50,566 nt of DNA, taken from contig CAZGUV010000006.1 of NCBI GenBank assembly GCA_964528735.1, forward strand, positions 1 to 50,566, in the 5' to 3' direction. The notes beneath the pieces are model-generated. The model did not search any database. It was not told the origin of the DNA and worked only from the letters and a program-made list of their open reading frames with translations. The translations under genes and the position numbers were made by a program. The stretch is from CAYNND01 sp964528735 (GTDB lineage Bacteria > Patescibacteriota > Minisyncoccia > Phycocordibacterales > UBA2100). Position 1 is the first letter of the stretch, and every line of letters begins with the position of its first letter. Shown piece by piece: positions 13,098 to 21,263 of the stretch.

Positions 13098-15440
13098 TTA
13101 AAGCTCTATCTCGCAAGTACCACCGGCACAAGCAAGTTCCTTTTTGACGTCAGTATTATCCTTCTTCTCATAGACCACAATCTTCGAGTAGTCTATCTTC
13201 TCATACTGCTTCGCAAGCGCTTCATACTGCTCCTTCGTACACTCCTCCATCGGTGCCAATCGGTACACGAAGTCAGTGCGTGGCAAGAATGAAAGTCCGC
13301 CGACGATATCCCAGTTTGAGTAGAGCCAGTTTGCAACTGAGAGCCACTCGTCATCACCAACTGAAACGGTGATAGATGGGTTGTGCTCAGTGAAGCTGGT
13401 CTTTACCATCTTCCAGTACTCGAGCTGCTCAATCGCTGAGAAGTCGTTCTTGAACTTTGCGTTGTCTGGCGCCTTCACTGGGAACTCAATCACGTAGGTG
13501 TGTGCGTTCTCTGCGGTCTGCCCTACTTCTGGGTGGAATGTAACGCCCTGATCCTTGAGCATGCGGAAGAGTGAGTCTGTCGCTGAGATACGGATGCGCT
13601 GGATGTAGTACGGTGCAAATCGTGGGTGCATACCTGATGCAGTATCAAAGGTCTTTGATACGGTACCTGATGGCTTGACCGCAGTAATCGCAGTCGATGC
13701 GTTTACTCCGAAGCGCTTTGCGTACTGTGCGTTTGTCTTTACTGAGAGGTCTCGCATCTTGGTCATAGTCGAAGCGTTTCGTACTGCAGGAGAATCCCAC
13801 TGACCAGTGATAGAGACTCCGAGGAGCCGCTCTTCTGAACAGTTTTCTGTCCACTCCTTTGAGAGGTACTTGAAGTTCACCAGTGTTGACTGGTAGGTGC
13901 CGAGGATAGTCGCAATCTTTACCTTCTTCAAGAGTGTTGCCTCAGTGTCGGTAGAACGTGCGATGACTTCTGAGAGGTTACAAAACTGCTTACTCTGCAA
14001 GATAATCTCACCACATGGGTTTGTGCCAAGCTGTCCGATGCCGCCGTTGTACTTCTTTCGCAAGTATGCGAGTCGGCGCTTTGGAAGAGACTTTGCAAGA
14101 GAGCCTCGGTTAAAGATACCGCGCTCACCTGACTTACTCTTGACGAGTGCTGCCCACTCATCGAGGAACTGCTCTGATGATGGCTTGTCCATATAGACTG
14201 CTGAGTTGTTTGCCATTGAGCGCTGCATGTCAGTCAAGAAGAACTGACCCTTCTTTGAATCTCGGAGTTCTGCATCGTCGAGGTCAGAGAGTGAGATCAT
14301 CGCTGAGCGGCGTACACCACCTGCGACTACACACTCACCTACTTTACAGATGATATCGTGCGCTTGGAGGTTCGTGAGGCGCTTACCCTGTCGAGCCATA
14401 ATCGTTGCTCGTGCAAATGAAAGGAGTGACTTGAGTGGGTCTGGTCCTGATGCCTTTCCTCCCATCACCTTCAGACGTGCTCCTGCTGGACGAATCGCTG
14501 AGTAATCAAACTCAACATCTTTTCCGCCGTACCATGCAGTGAGTCCGTGGGTGAGCGCGTCACACCATCCTTCTTTTGAGTCGACGACAACATGTGTCTT
14601 CAACTTCTCACCTGTTTGTCGCTGGACGATTGGAAGTTGCTGGATGTTTTCACTCTCAACTGAGAATCCTACTCCCGTACCACACATAGAGAGGTACATG
14701 ATTTCTGCGAAGTCACCGATTTTACTTGGTGCAATATATGAACAGTTGTATACACAGACGTTACATCGTCGTGCTGGGTCACCTGAGAACTGCATCGCGC
14801 GCATACTTGGCATCACATCTTGTTTCAAAATCGCCATGCGTACTTCTGCGTACTCTTTTTCAGTGAGCTTGTCCTTCAAATTCTCTTTCATGAAGCTCAT
14901 GTAGCGGTCGACTGACTCAATCCATGTTTCTCGGCGCTGCTCCTTCTCTATCCATCGCGCATAGGTGCGGAGGAATACGAATTCTCCGAGTGGATTGTTC
15001 TTGAAGTACTGCTTACTCTCTGCGACGAGCTTCTTCACGTGCTCAGGAACTTCGACAACTGCCTCTGCACGTCGTTCTGCACGCTGTGCTCGGTAGAGGA
15101 TGTATGCCTTTGAAGTGTTTACGTAGTCTGAAAGGATGAGTTGTCGCTCGACTTCGTCTTGGATACCCTCGACAGTCGGTACAAAGTCTTTGTGCTTTCG
15201 TGCAGTGCGCACCAAATCACTTGCGACCTTGTGTGCAACCATGATTGCCTCTTCTTCTGACCCCTCTTGTGCTGCAACCATCGCCTTGAAAATAGCGTTG
15301 GCTATGATTCCAAATTCAAGTGTAACGACACGCCCATCACGCTTCTTAATTTTCGGTACGAATTTCTGATATCTCTGATTATCGGTCTCCTTGATAGCGA
15401 TTGATGCTGCCGCCGCTCTAAGAGCGCTTTCTGGTGTCAT
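13098..15440 (-). CDS. nrdJ: Adenosylcobalamin-dependent (class II) ribonucleotide reductase
   Basis: Reduces ribonucleotides to deoxyribonucleotides with a coenzyme B12-generated radical. From the ATG at 15440 it has 780 residues; a TTG at 15485 would add 15. An N-terminal ATP-cone (KKRDGRVVTLEFGIIANAIF) is followed by the reductase core: RRCNVCVYNCSYIA, YLSMCGTGVGFS, VVAGGVRRSAMISL, LGTNPCGEIILQSKQFCNLSE with the thiyl-radical cysteine, AVKPSGTVSKTFDTASG and LSFLPRTDFVYRLAPMEE. The tail CAGGTCEIEL supplies the C-terminal redox cysteine pair. RTPR and NrdJ are hard to separate by eye. No cobalamin gene is near, so B12 is probably imported or salvaged. A DnaA box lies upstream at 15679. Confidence 0.93.
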   Translation of the reverse strand: MTPESALRAAAASIAIKETDNQRYQKFVPKIKKRDGRVVTLEFGIIANAIFKAMVAAQEGSEEEAIMVAHKVASDLVRTARKHKDFVPTVEGIQDEVERQLILSDYVNTSKAYILYRAQRAERRAEAVVEVPEHVKKLVAESKQYFKNNPLGEFVFLRTYARWIEKEQRRETWIESVDRYMSFMKENLKDKLTEKEYAEVRMAILKQDVMPSMRAMQFSGDPARRCNVCVYNCSYIAPSKIGDFAEIMYLSMCGTGVGFSVESENIQQLPIVQRQTGEKLKTHVVVDSKEGWCDALTHGLTAWYGGKDVEFDYSAIRPAGARLKVMGGKASGPDPLKSLLSFARATIMARQGKRLTNLQAHDIICKVGECVVAGGVRRSAMISLSDLDDAELRDSKKGQFFLTDMQRSMANNSAVYMDKPSSEQFLDEWAALVKSKSGERGIFNRGSLAKSLPKRRLAYLRKKYNGGIGQLGTNPCGEIILQSKQFCNLSEVIARSTDTEATLLKKVKIATILGTYQSTLVNFKYLSKEWTENCSEERLLGVSITGQWDSPAVRNASTMTKMRDLSVKTNAQYAKRFGVNASTAITAVKPSGTVSKTFDTASGMHPRFAPYYIQRIRISATDSLFRMLKDQGVTFHPEVGQTAENAHTYVIEFPVKAPDNAKFKNDFSAIEQLEYWKMVKTSFTEHNPSITVSVGDDEWLSVANWLYSNWDIVGGLSFLPRTDFVYRLAPMEECTKEQYEALAKQYEKIDYSKIVVYEKKDNTDVKKELACAGGTCEIEL

Positions 15441-15462
15441 ACGCACGTTGATATTAAACTGG

Positions 15463-15510
15463 TTAAAGGGGCTTCTCGTTGGCAATTTCCTTCTCGAAGC
15501 GTTGACTCAT
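15463..15510 (-). other. Possible upstream micro-ORF before nrdJ
   Basis: ATG at 15510 opens 15 codons (MSQRFEKEIANEKPL) ending TAA at 15463-15465, 22 nt before the nrdJ ATG. There is no clear ribosome-binding site. It could be a leader peptide or simply chance. Confidence 0.2.
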
Positions 15511-15820
15511 CATAGAGTGGAAACCTGCTCGACGCTAATTCAGTAATCCACATCTTTACTATCGCATAACATTCGGTAAATCCTGTCTAGCGGACTTACT
15601 TTTTTACGGCTCTTGTATTGGGTATTTTTTACACTCAAAAAATTATTTTTGTGGAATGAGCCAAGCGTGTTTGTCAAATTATCCACAGATGAAAATCGCC
15701 ATTTTTTAGAGCATTTTGGGGTCATTTTTTGTATAGAAACAGACCCTCCAAAACGAGCGCTTTACAGCAACGAAATGGGAGTCTTCTTGACTTACCACCA
15801 CTGACTGGGACAATGAGTGC
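15486..15820. other. nrdJ/dapF divergent intergenic region
   Basis: AT-rich, with runs of T and A (ACACTCAAAAAATTATTTTTGTG around 15630). It carries the dapF -10 (GACAAT, 15809-15814), a perfect DnaA box and presumably the nrdJ promoter. I find no cobalamin riboswitch (no B12-box-like core) and no NrdR box pair. Confidence 0.5.
15679..15687 (+). promoter_or_regulatory. DnaA box TTATCCACA
   Basis: Perfect consensus DnaA box in the nrdJ-dapF intergenic region. Single copy, so it is not an origin by itself. DnaA is known to regulate the nrd operon in E. coli, and this window also encodes a stand-alone DnaA domain IV protein. Confidence 0.5.
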
Positions 15821-16654
15821 ATGACACTTCACGGTAGACATTTTTTCCAGATGAACGGACTTGGAAACAAGATACTTGTTGTGGAGATGAATGACACCGA
15901 TGCAATCATAGATTCAGACGAAATAAAACGCATCCACGCAACGGATGGGCTTTCGTTTGATCAGATGATGGTGCTCCGCAGCGCACGCACTGATGGCACG
16001 GAGCGTTTTGTACAGATTTATAATAGTGATGGCTCTGAAGCGCGTGCATGTGGGAATGGTACGCGCTGTGTTGCGTGGTATCTCGCAAGACAGACGCATC
16101 GTGATGCATTTACGATAGAAACAGTTGCCGGAATACTTGTCTGTGAACAAAAAGACGCATGGCACTATCGAGTGGACATGGGAGAACCAAGACTCAAAGC
16201 TCAAGAAATCCCTCTGCGTGATGAAGTCAACACACGCTCAGTCGATATCTCACTCCCCACCTACCCACTACCGCCTGCAGTGTGCGTCAACATGGGGAAT
16301 CCGCACGCAGTATTTTTTGTCGATGATGTCGCGGCAGTCCCGCTCGAGACAATCGGCCCACTCCTTGAGCACCATCCCCTCTTTCCGGACCGAGCGAATA
16401 TTTCTTTTGTACAGATACAATCTCCGACACACCTCGTGCAGCGCGTGTGGGAGCGTGGTGCAGGTATGACACTCGCGTGTGGCACAGGAGCGTGTGCTGC
16501 ACTTGTCGCATCGGTGCGACGTGAACTCTCTAAACGCTCAGCACGAGTAACACTTCCTGGTGGTGACTTGATGATTGAGTGGCGTGACAACAATCACGTC
16601 ATGCTCGAAGGACCTGTCGAGCTCGAGCGTGAAGGAGTATTCTCGCTTTCTTAA
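15821..16654 (+). CDS. dapF: Diaminopimelate epimerase
   Basis: Converts LL-diaminopimelate to meso-diaminopimelate, the cross-linking residue of the peptidoglycan stem peptide and the precursor of lysine. 277 residues, normal length. FFQMNGLGNKILVVE is the N-terminal motif; the two active-site cysteines lie in ARACGNGTRCVAW (about 70-80) and MTLACGTGACAAL (about 218-230); VNMGNPHAVFFVDD is also typical. The start is supported by GACAAT ending 6 nt before the ATG. It is divergent from nrdJ and its 3' end overlaps the DUF192 gene by 4 nt. Together with lysA (20070) and the L,D-transpeptidase (22495) it supports meso-DAP peptidoglycan metabolism. Confidence 0.94.
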   Translation: MTLHGRHFFQMNGLGNKILVVEMNDTDAIIDSDEIKRIHATDGLSFDQMMVLRSARTDGTERFVQIYNSDGSEARACGNGTRCVAWYLARQTHRDAFTIETVAGILVCEQKDAWHYRVDMGEPRLKAQEIPLRDEVNTRSVDISLPTYPLPPAVCVNMGNPHAVFFVDDVAAVPLETIGPLLEHHPLFPDRANISFVQIQSPTHLVQRVWERGAGMTLACGTGACAALVASVRRELSKRSARVTLPGGDLMIEWRDNNHVMLEGPVELEREGVFSLS

Positions 16655-17145
16655 AACGTTACCTTGCTCCCTACGGTGATGTTGTACGCCTCGGCAGTTC
16701 CCGAGAGCACCTCAAGCACGTAGCGTGCAGGGACATCATTGGTGAATACTTGTGGGTACGTATCGGGATTCACGTATGTTTCCATATCTACAATCGAGCC
16801 GTCTTCGGCAATCCAAAAGATATCTATTGGGAAAAGCATGTCCTTCATCCAGATACCCCACTCACCATCTTTTTCAAACACGAAAAACATACCTTCATTT
16901 GCATCGAGTGTTTGCTTACCGCTCAAGCCTTTCACCCGCTGAAACTCAGTTGTGAGTAGGTGTACGCGAAATGGTGTACCGTCTATATATGCCGTCGCTT
17001 CATGCTCACGATGAATGAGCGCAAAAGGAAGTGTCGATTCTTTAAATACAAACGGAAGAAATGAAAGAAAGAGTATTGAAAAGCCAATGAGTCCAATGAT
17101 GACCCAGACGAGGTGGCGAGGTGAAAGTCCTTCAAACCGGTGCAT
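16651..17145 (-). CDS. DUF192 family membrane-anchored protein
   Basis: 164 residues. One N-terminal helix (about 13-35, LVWVIIGLIGFSILFLSFLP) precedes a DUF192 domain with its hallmarks: FQRVKGLSGKQTLDANEGMF, WGIWMKDMLFPIDIFWI, TYVNPDTYP and ARYVLEVLSGTAE. DUF192 proteins are small extracytoplasmic beta-rich proteins of unknown biochemical function. The ATG at 17145 is preferred to one two codons upstream because TACACT ends 7 nt before it. Convergent with dapF (4-nt overlap). It begins just upstream of the end of the metallopeptidase gene cluster. Confidence 0.85.
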   Translation of the reverse strand: MHRFEGLSPRHLVWVIIGLIGFSILFLSFLPFVFKESTLPFALIHREHEATAYIDGTPFRVHLLTTEFQRVKGLSGKQTLDANEGMFFVFEKDGEWGIWMKDMLFPIDIFWIAEDGSIVDMETYVNPDTYPQVFTNDVPARYVLEVLSGTAEAYNITVGSKVTF

Positions 17146-17180
17146 AGTCATAAGTGTACGGCGAGTGAGGACGATTGCAA

Positions 17181-18227
17181 CTACTCTCCCTGTGTTGCCC
17201 TCTTGCGCTCAAGGAGGATAGTACCGAGACCTTTTCGAATACTCTGCTTCAGAGCGACAAGCTCAGGGTAGCTCTCAAAGAAGGCGATTTTCTCTCCTGC
17301 GATAGTACCTGCATTGTCCTTGCCACCATCGAGCACAAACAACGCGAAAGATTCTGCAATATCTTCGACTGGTGATGTCGCTGCGTATTCAGTCGGATAC
17401 TTTTCTGGAGCACGTTCGTAGAGATTGTTCGTGTCACTAAGTGCAACTGTTCGATCTGACTCAGGCCAAAACTTTTTTACAAAGGTATAGAGGTAACTTT
17501 GTGCGGTCGCACAACCATCTCCTGTATCGTACGTAATACAGGTCGCTCCATGCACTACTTGTGTCTGATTCAGCGTCACGATGTGCGTAAACTCATGGAC
17601 GAGTGTCAATATATCCTCACGCTTCCCATCACTACCAAAGGTGCCCAAGTTCACACCGACTGCCCAGTACCCATCACCATCTTCGTCATGAACATACGCG
17701 AGTGTGTCATCTGAAGGATTGTCAGAAAGTTCGAAGGTACGAACATACGCATCGGTAAACGCGTCGGGTGAAATACGTGAAAATAATTTCCATACTTCCT
17801 GGTGCCGAGCGGTCGCCTCGCCACTTGCGAGCGTAATGTGTTCACCTGCGCTCACGTCATACGACGCAATCACATCAGGTGCATCACCTGCTTCTGGTTC
17901 ATGAAATGTCTCGCCACTTGCGACGTAGTCGTTTCCAAGCCCCTCGAGTTCGGCATCTACCTCTTGCTGGAGTGCATCACACTGCGCATCATCATCACAC
18001 TCAAAGTAGCACACGCCTCGCTCCTCATCGTATGATTCCATACTCGCACACTCATCAGCGCTTTGCGCTTCAGACTCAACCACATATCCGTCTTCTGTAT
18101 CGCCATGGTCGGCTTCTACCCGCTCAAAGGCATCGTACTGATCTTGTTGTGGATTCGAACCAAACACCACGAGACCAATGGCGCCACAGGTAATGAGTAA
18201 GAGAGCTCCGAGTATCGCATTTTTCAT
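17181..18227 (-). CDS. Secreted zinc metallopeptidase-like protein (HEFTH)
   Basis: 348 residues. A hydrophobic N-terminus (about 4-22) anchors or exports it, followed by a long acidic, low-complexity segment (DQYDAFERVEADHGDTEDGY, four cysteines in CASMESYDEERGVCYFEC). The catalytic-looking part contains ILTLVHEFTHIVTLNQTQV (HExxH) and, about 75 residues later, PVEDIAESFALFVLDG, whose Glu can be the third zinc ligand as in gluzincins. The extreme acidity is notable. It overlaps the upstream ATP-grasp gene by 4 nt (ATGA), indicating coupling, yet TATACT also sits 6 nt before its ATG, so it may have its own leaderless promoter too. Substrate unknown. Confidence 0.75.
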   Translation of the reverse strand: MKNAILGALLLITCGAIGLVVFGSNPQQDQYDAFERVEADHGDTEDGYVVESEAQSADECASMESYDEERGVCYFECDDDAQCDALQQEVDAELEGLGNDYVASGETFHEPEAGDAPDVIASYDVSAGEHITLASGEATARHQEVWKLFSRISPDAFTDAYVRTFELSDNPSDDTLAYVHDEDGDGYWAVGVNLGTFGSDGKREDILTLVHEFTHIVTLNQTQVVHGATCITYDTGDGCATAQSYLYTFVKKFWPESDRTVALSDTNNLYERAPEKYPTEYAATSPVEDIAESFALFVLDGGKDNAGTIAGEKIAFFESYPELVALKQSIRKGLGTILLERKRATQGE

Positions 18228-19057
18228 GTGCGCAGTATACCAAAGAGTGCATCAAGTGCACGAGCATAGACCGTATACGCACGAGCGCGGTGCTCTGCGC
18301 TCACCTCCGAGTATTTTTCGAAGGCGACACCTCCATTTATCTCCAGCACCTGCAATGAGCCGCCCTTGTCTTCGACGATATCAACATTTGCAAACCGCAT
18401 CCCCATCGCAGACATCGCCGCTAATGCAAGTGGCGCAACACGCGCTCGCTCATCATCTGAAACAGATTCGACTCGCGCGCCATGACTGAGGTTGAATCGA
18501 AAATCTTCTCGACTGTCCTGCACCTTCGCATACATCAGGACGACTTCGCCATCGAGGACTGTAGTACGAAACTCCTTTTTTACTTCAACAAATGGTGAGA
18601 GTGCGACTGCTCGCTCTGTCTCAAAAAGCGCGCGGAGTTTGTCATCATATTCGTGTTGAGTCTGCGCCTTATAAACATCACTGCCATTAGTGCCGGTATT
18701 TGGCTTGAGCACGACAGGAAATCCGACACGAGCGAGAAACTCGTGAGACGCATGCTCTTGTTGAGTGGTCCATCCTTGCGAATCAGGACGAAGGAGAAGA
18801 AAATGTTCGACTGCCCGAACATTGTGCCGATGCAGTATCCACGCCGTACCACACTTATCTTTTGCGATAAGGTAGTTCGTACTACTGTTGAGCCCCATGT
18901 CGTACCACTCAAGATATTTTGTTACTCCGTTATGGGTGAGCATGATGAGCCAGTCACCAAAATGTCTCGTGCACTCGGCACCCCGCTCGTTCGCCCATGT
19001 CGAAACTGCCTCGATGAAAAAGCGGTTTTTTGCATTGATATAGTCACTCCCCTGCAT
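18224..19057 (-). CDS. ATP-grasp family ligase-like protein
   Basis: 277 residues. The ATP-grasp fold is shown by FLARVGFPVVLKPNTGTNGS (nucleotide lysine and Gly-rich loop), ALSPFVEVKKEFRTTVLDGE and the metal-binding end FANVDIVEDKGGSLQVLEIN. It resembles RimK/cyanophycin-synthetase-type enzymes that join a carboxylate to an amine using ATP. The N-terminal 90 residues are unusual and include a Trp/Tyr-rich stretch (KYLEWYDMGLNSSTNYLIAK). Substrate unknown. TAGAGT lies 7 nt before the ATG. The 4-nt overlap with the secreted metallopeptidase suggests a functional pair, perhaps synthesis and processing of a peptide. Confidence 0.8.
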   Translation of the reverse strand: MQGSDYINAKNRFFIEAVSTWANERGAECTRHFGDWLIMLTHNGVTKYLEWYDMGLNSSTNYLIAKDKCGTAWILHRHNVRAVEHFLLLRPDSQGWTTQQEHASHEFLARVGFPVVLKPNTGTNGSDVYKAQTQHEYDDKLRALFETERAVALSPFVEVKKEFRTTVLDGEVVLMYAKVQDSREDFRFNLSHGARVESVSDDERARVAPLALAAMSAMGMRFANVDIVEDKGGSLQVLEINGGVAFEKYSEVSAEHRARAYTVYARALDALFGILRT

Positions 19058-19090
19058 GGCAAGAACTCTAGCACAGGAGCGAATGTGAGG

Positions 19091-20011
19091 CTAAAAGAGC
19101 TTGTCGCGCTTGATGGCGTACCACATAAGCGACATACCAGCGACAATAAAGATAATGATGAAGGTAAACGTCGCACGACTTTCTTGAAACGGGAGTGGGA
19201 CATTCATACCGTAGAGTGACGCGACGACCATCGGTATGGTCAAGACCACCGTCATGCCGGTCAACACCTCAACGATAGTGTTCAATCTGTTTGAAAGGAT
19301 GATTGAGTATGCTGAGCGAATGTTCGTGATTGTCCGTCCGACACTCTTTGCACTCTCGACCGTCTGCTGTGTCGCGATAACCAAATCTTCGACAGTTTCA
19401 GAATCTTCTTCCCCCAATCTGAGCCACTTTCCTGAAAGCACACTCTGCAAAGCAGTCGATGTCGGGATGAGCGCTGCAGTAAAGTCGTTGACGACACCTT
19501 CGAGTCCGACAAATCGCTCAATCTCGCGGTTTGTGATGTTGCTGATTTTTACTCGAGCGCGGTGCACTTCTTTTCTCACACTGGTGAGCGCGCGGCTGTA
19601 GAGCATCTCGACTGAGCGCATGATATCGATGAAAAATCGAGTCTCGTTTGTTGTGAGGACATCACCGGTACCATTTCTCAACTGTGTAAGAAAGACTGGT
19701 TCGTGGTGTACGACGGTAAGGATAAATCCATCTTTGAGCGCGATAAGGATTGGCGCAGTCGTATCTTCGCCACCTTCTTGAATCGGATACCGAGTAAAGA
19801 AGTACGTCACCCCCTCTTCGTACTCGACACGCGGCACTTCGAACAAATCTTGAGCATCACGCAAGAGTGCCTCATCGAGTCCGCGGCGCTCGACGAGTTC
19901 GGCGATATCAGTCTCTGAGATATCAGTTGCGGAAATCCATACATCTTTTTCTGAAGCAGCAACTTCCTTGAAGGGAGTTCCTTTTTTGATGCGCTTCAAA
20001 TAGGTCAGCAT
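19091..20011 (-). CDS. CorA-like divalent cation transporter
   Basis: 306 residues. A cytoplasmic alpha/beta domain and long helices (ALTSVRKEVHRARVKISNIT) are followed by two C-terminal transmembrane helices separated by the CorA hallmark YGMNVPLP; MTVVLTIPMVVASLYGMN forms the pore helix end. The charged end IKRDKLF is also typical. Members carry Mg2+, Co2+ or Ni2+ as pentamers in the inner membrane. The ATG at 20011 is chosen over one 11 codons upstream because TACAAT ends 6 nt before it. Monocistronic by spacing (33 nt to the ATP-grasp gene). Confidence 0.92.
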   Translation of the reverse strand: MLTYLKRIKKGTPFKEVAASEKDVWISATDISETDIAELVERRGLDEALLRDAQDLFEVPRVEYEEGVTYFFTRYPIQEGGEDTTAPILIALKDGFILTVVHHEPVFLTQLRNGTGDVLTTNETRFFIDIMRSVEMLYSRALTSVRKEVHRARVKISNITNREIERFVGLEGVVNDFTAALIPTSTALQSVLSGKWLRLGEEDSETVEDLVIATQQTVESAKSVGRTITNIRSAYSIILSNRLNTIVEVLTGMTVVLTIPMVVASLYGMNVPLPFQESRATFTFIIIFIVAGMSLMWYAIKRDKLF

Positions 20012-20069
20012 GACTCTATTGTACCCCTCATTGCATACATGCAACAGAGGAAAAGCAAACTACTGTGCA

Positions 20070-21227
20070 CTAGATGAGTACGTGCTTGGTGAGTGGAAAT
20101 GCGTTGTAGCCTTTTGCTGACATACTCTGACAGTACGCACCGACATCACGAATCGCAACGATGTCTCCAATCTCTGCTTTATTCAATAGTCGTGGTTCGA
20201 TGATTTCTGGATTTCCCTTTTCTGGAGTCAAAATGTCTCCTGACTCGCAGTTGTGTCCTACAACAACGTACAATTCTTTATCTTCTTCATCAGAGAATAC
20301 TTCTATCATGTGTTGTGCACCGTAGAGCGATGGGCGCAAAATATCATTCATGCCCGTGTTGAGTCTCAAAAAGTTAAAGCCCGCTCGTCCGGTGTCTACC
20401 ATATCCACCACCTCAGAAAGGAGCGTACCTGAGTGCGCGACAAGCCATGTGCCTGGCTCAATCTCGAGGTGCAATTTTCGTCCTGTTTCGTTTGCAAATT
20501 GTGAGAGCTTGTCTGCAAAGACCTCAGCAACTGCATGGATGTCTGTCTCCTGCTCGTCTGCGTAGCGGTGCACTTTGTATCCTCCGCCGATATCAATCGT
20601 TTCTACTTGTGGCATTTTTTTCACCACATCAAGCGCAACGTCCATCGCCTTACCCCAGATTGCAGGATCTGCACCCGAACCGATGTGCATGTGCAATCGG
20701 TCAATCATAACGCCAGCTTTGTATCCCATCGCGAGTGCTTCAGGTACATACTCATGCCAAAGTCCGAAGCTTGAGGTCGTACCTCCTGTCGTCGTTCTGT
20801 TTGTACCTCCTGCACCGAGCCCTGCGTTTACACGAAGTGCGACAGAACCAGGACGATGTGGAGTCTTCAAAAAAATCTCGAGCTGGTGGAGTGAGGTCAC
20901 TACATAGCGAACGCCTGCAGTGAGGAGCGCTTCGAGGTTGTGCGCGGGCTGCTGACTTGATAGCGAAATATGTGCCGGTGGAATGCCGCGTGCAATAAGT
21001 TCCTCTGCCTCATAGCTCGAGCTTGCATCAAAATGCAAACCCTCCTCATGAAAGAGCGCGATAATTTCGGGGACACTATTTGCCTTTGCGGCATAGCGAA
21101 TCGTCGAACCATTGGGAAAAACGAGCGATGTGAGGGTACGCGCACGATTCCGGAGGTCTTCTTTGTCGTAGACATATAAAGGCGTACCGTGTTCTTTTGC
21201 TGCGAGCGAGAGCGCATCTCTATTCAT
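20070..21227 (-). CDS. lysA: Diaminopimelate decarboxylase
   Basis: PLP-dependent decarboxylation of meso-diaminopimelate to L-lysine. 385 residues. A fold-type III barrel begins PLYVYDKEDLRNRARTLTSL, with the Schiff-base lysine in IRYAAKANSVPEI (about residue 51). The Gly-rich phosphate loop is TIDIGGGYKV, EIEPGTWLV follows, and the second-subunit cysteine is in VVGHNCESGDIL. GDIVAIRDVGAYCQSM precedes the C-terminus. It lacks the long N-terminal extensions of some relatives. The ATG at 21227 has TACACT 6 nt upstream. It complements dapF at 15821. Confidence 0.93.
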   Translation of the reverse strand: MNRDALSLAAKEHGTPLYVYDKEDLRNRARTLTSLVFPNGSTIRYAAKANSVPEIIALFHEEGLHFDASSSYEAEELIARGIPPAHISLSSQQPAHNLEALLTAGVRYVVTSLHQLEIFLKTPHRPGSVALRVNAGLGAGGTNRTTTGGTTSSFGLWHEYVPEALAMGYKAGVMIDRLHMHIGSGADPAIWGKAMDVALDVVKKMPQVETIDIGGGYKVHRYADEQETDIHAVAEVFADKLSQFANETGRKLHLEIEPGTWLVAHSGTLLSEVVDMVDTGRAGFNFLRLNTGMNDILRPSLYGAQHMIEVFSDEEDKELYVVVGHNCESGDILTPEKGNPEIIEPRLLNKAEIGDIVAIRDVGAYCQSMSAKGYNAFPLTKHVLI

Positions 21228-21263
21228 AAACGTAGTGTACACCGAAGGAAGCCTCGCGCAAGT

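Noticed and set aside
12910..13131. ORF across the second gap
   Set aside because: It reads through N and through G-rich low-confidence sequence, overlaps nrdJ, and its Pro/Thr-rich product looks artificial.
15486..15820. Cobalamin riboswitch or NrdR boxes upstream of nrdJ
   Set aside because: No B12-box-like core and no pair of 16-bp NrdR palindromes visible.
15486..15820. Replication origin
   Set aside because: Only one DnaA box and no dnaA/dnaN neighbours.
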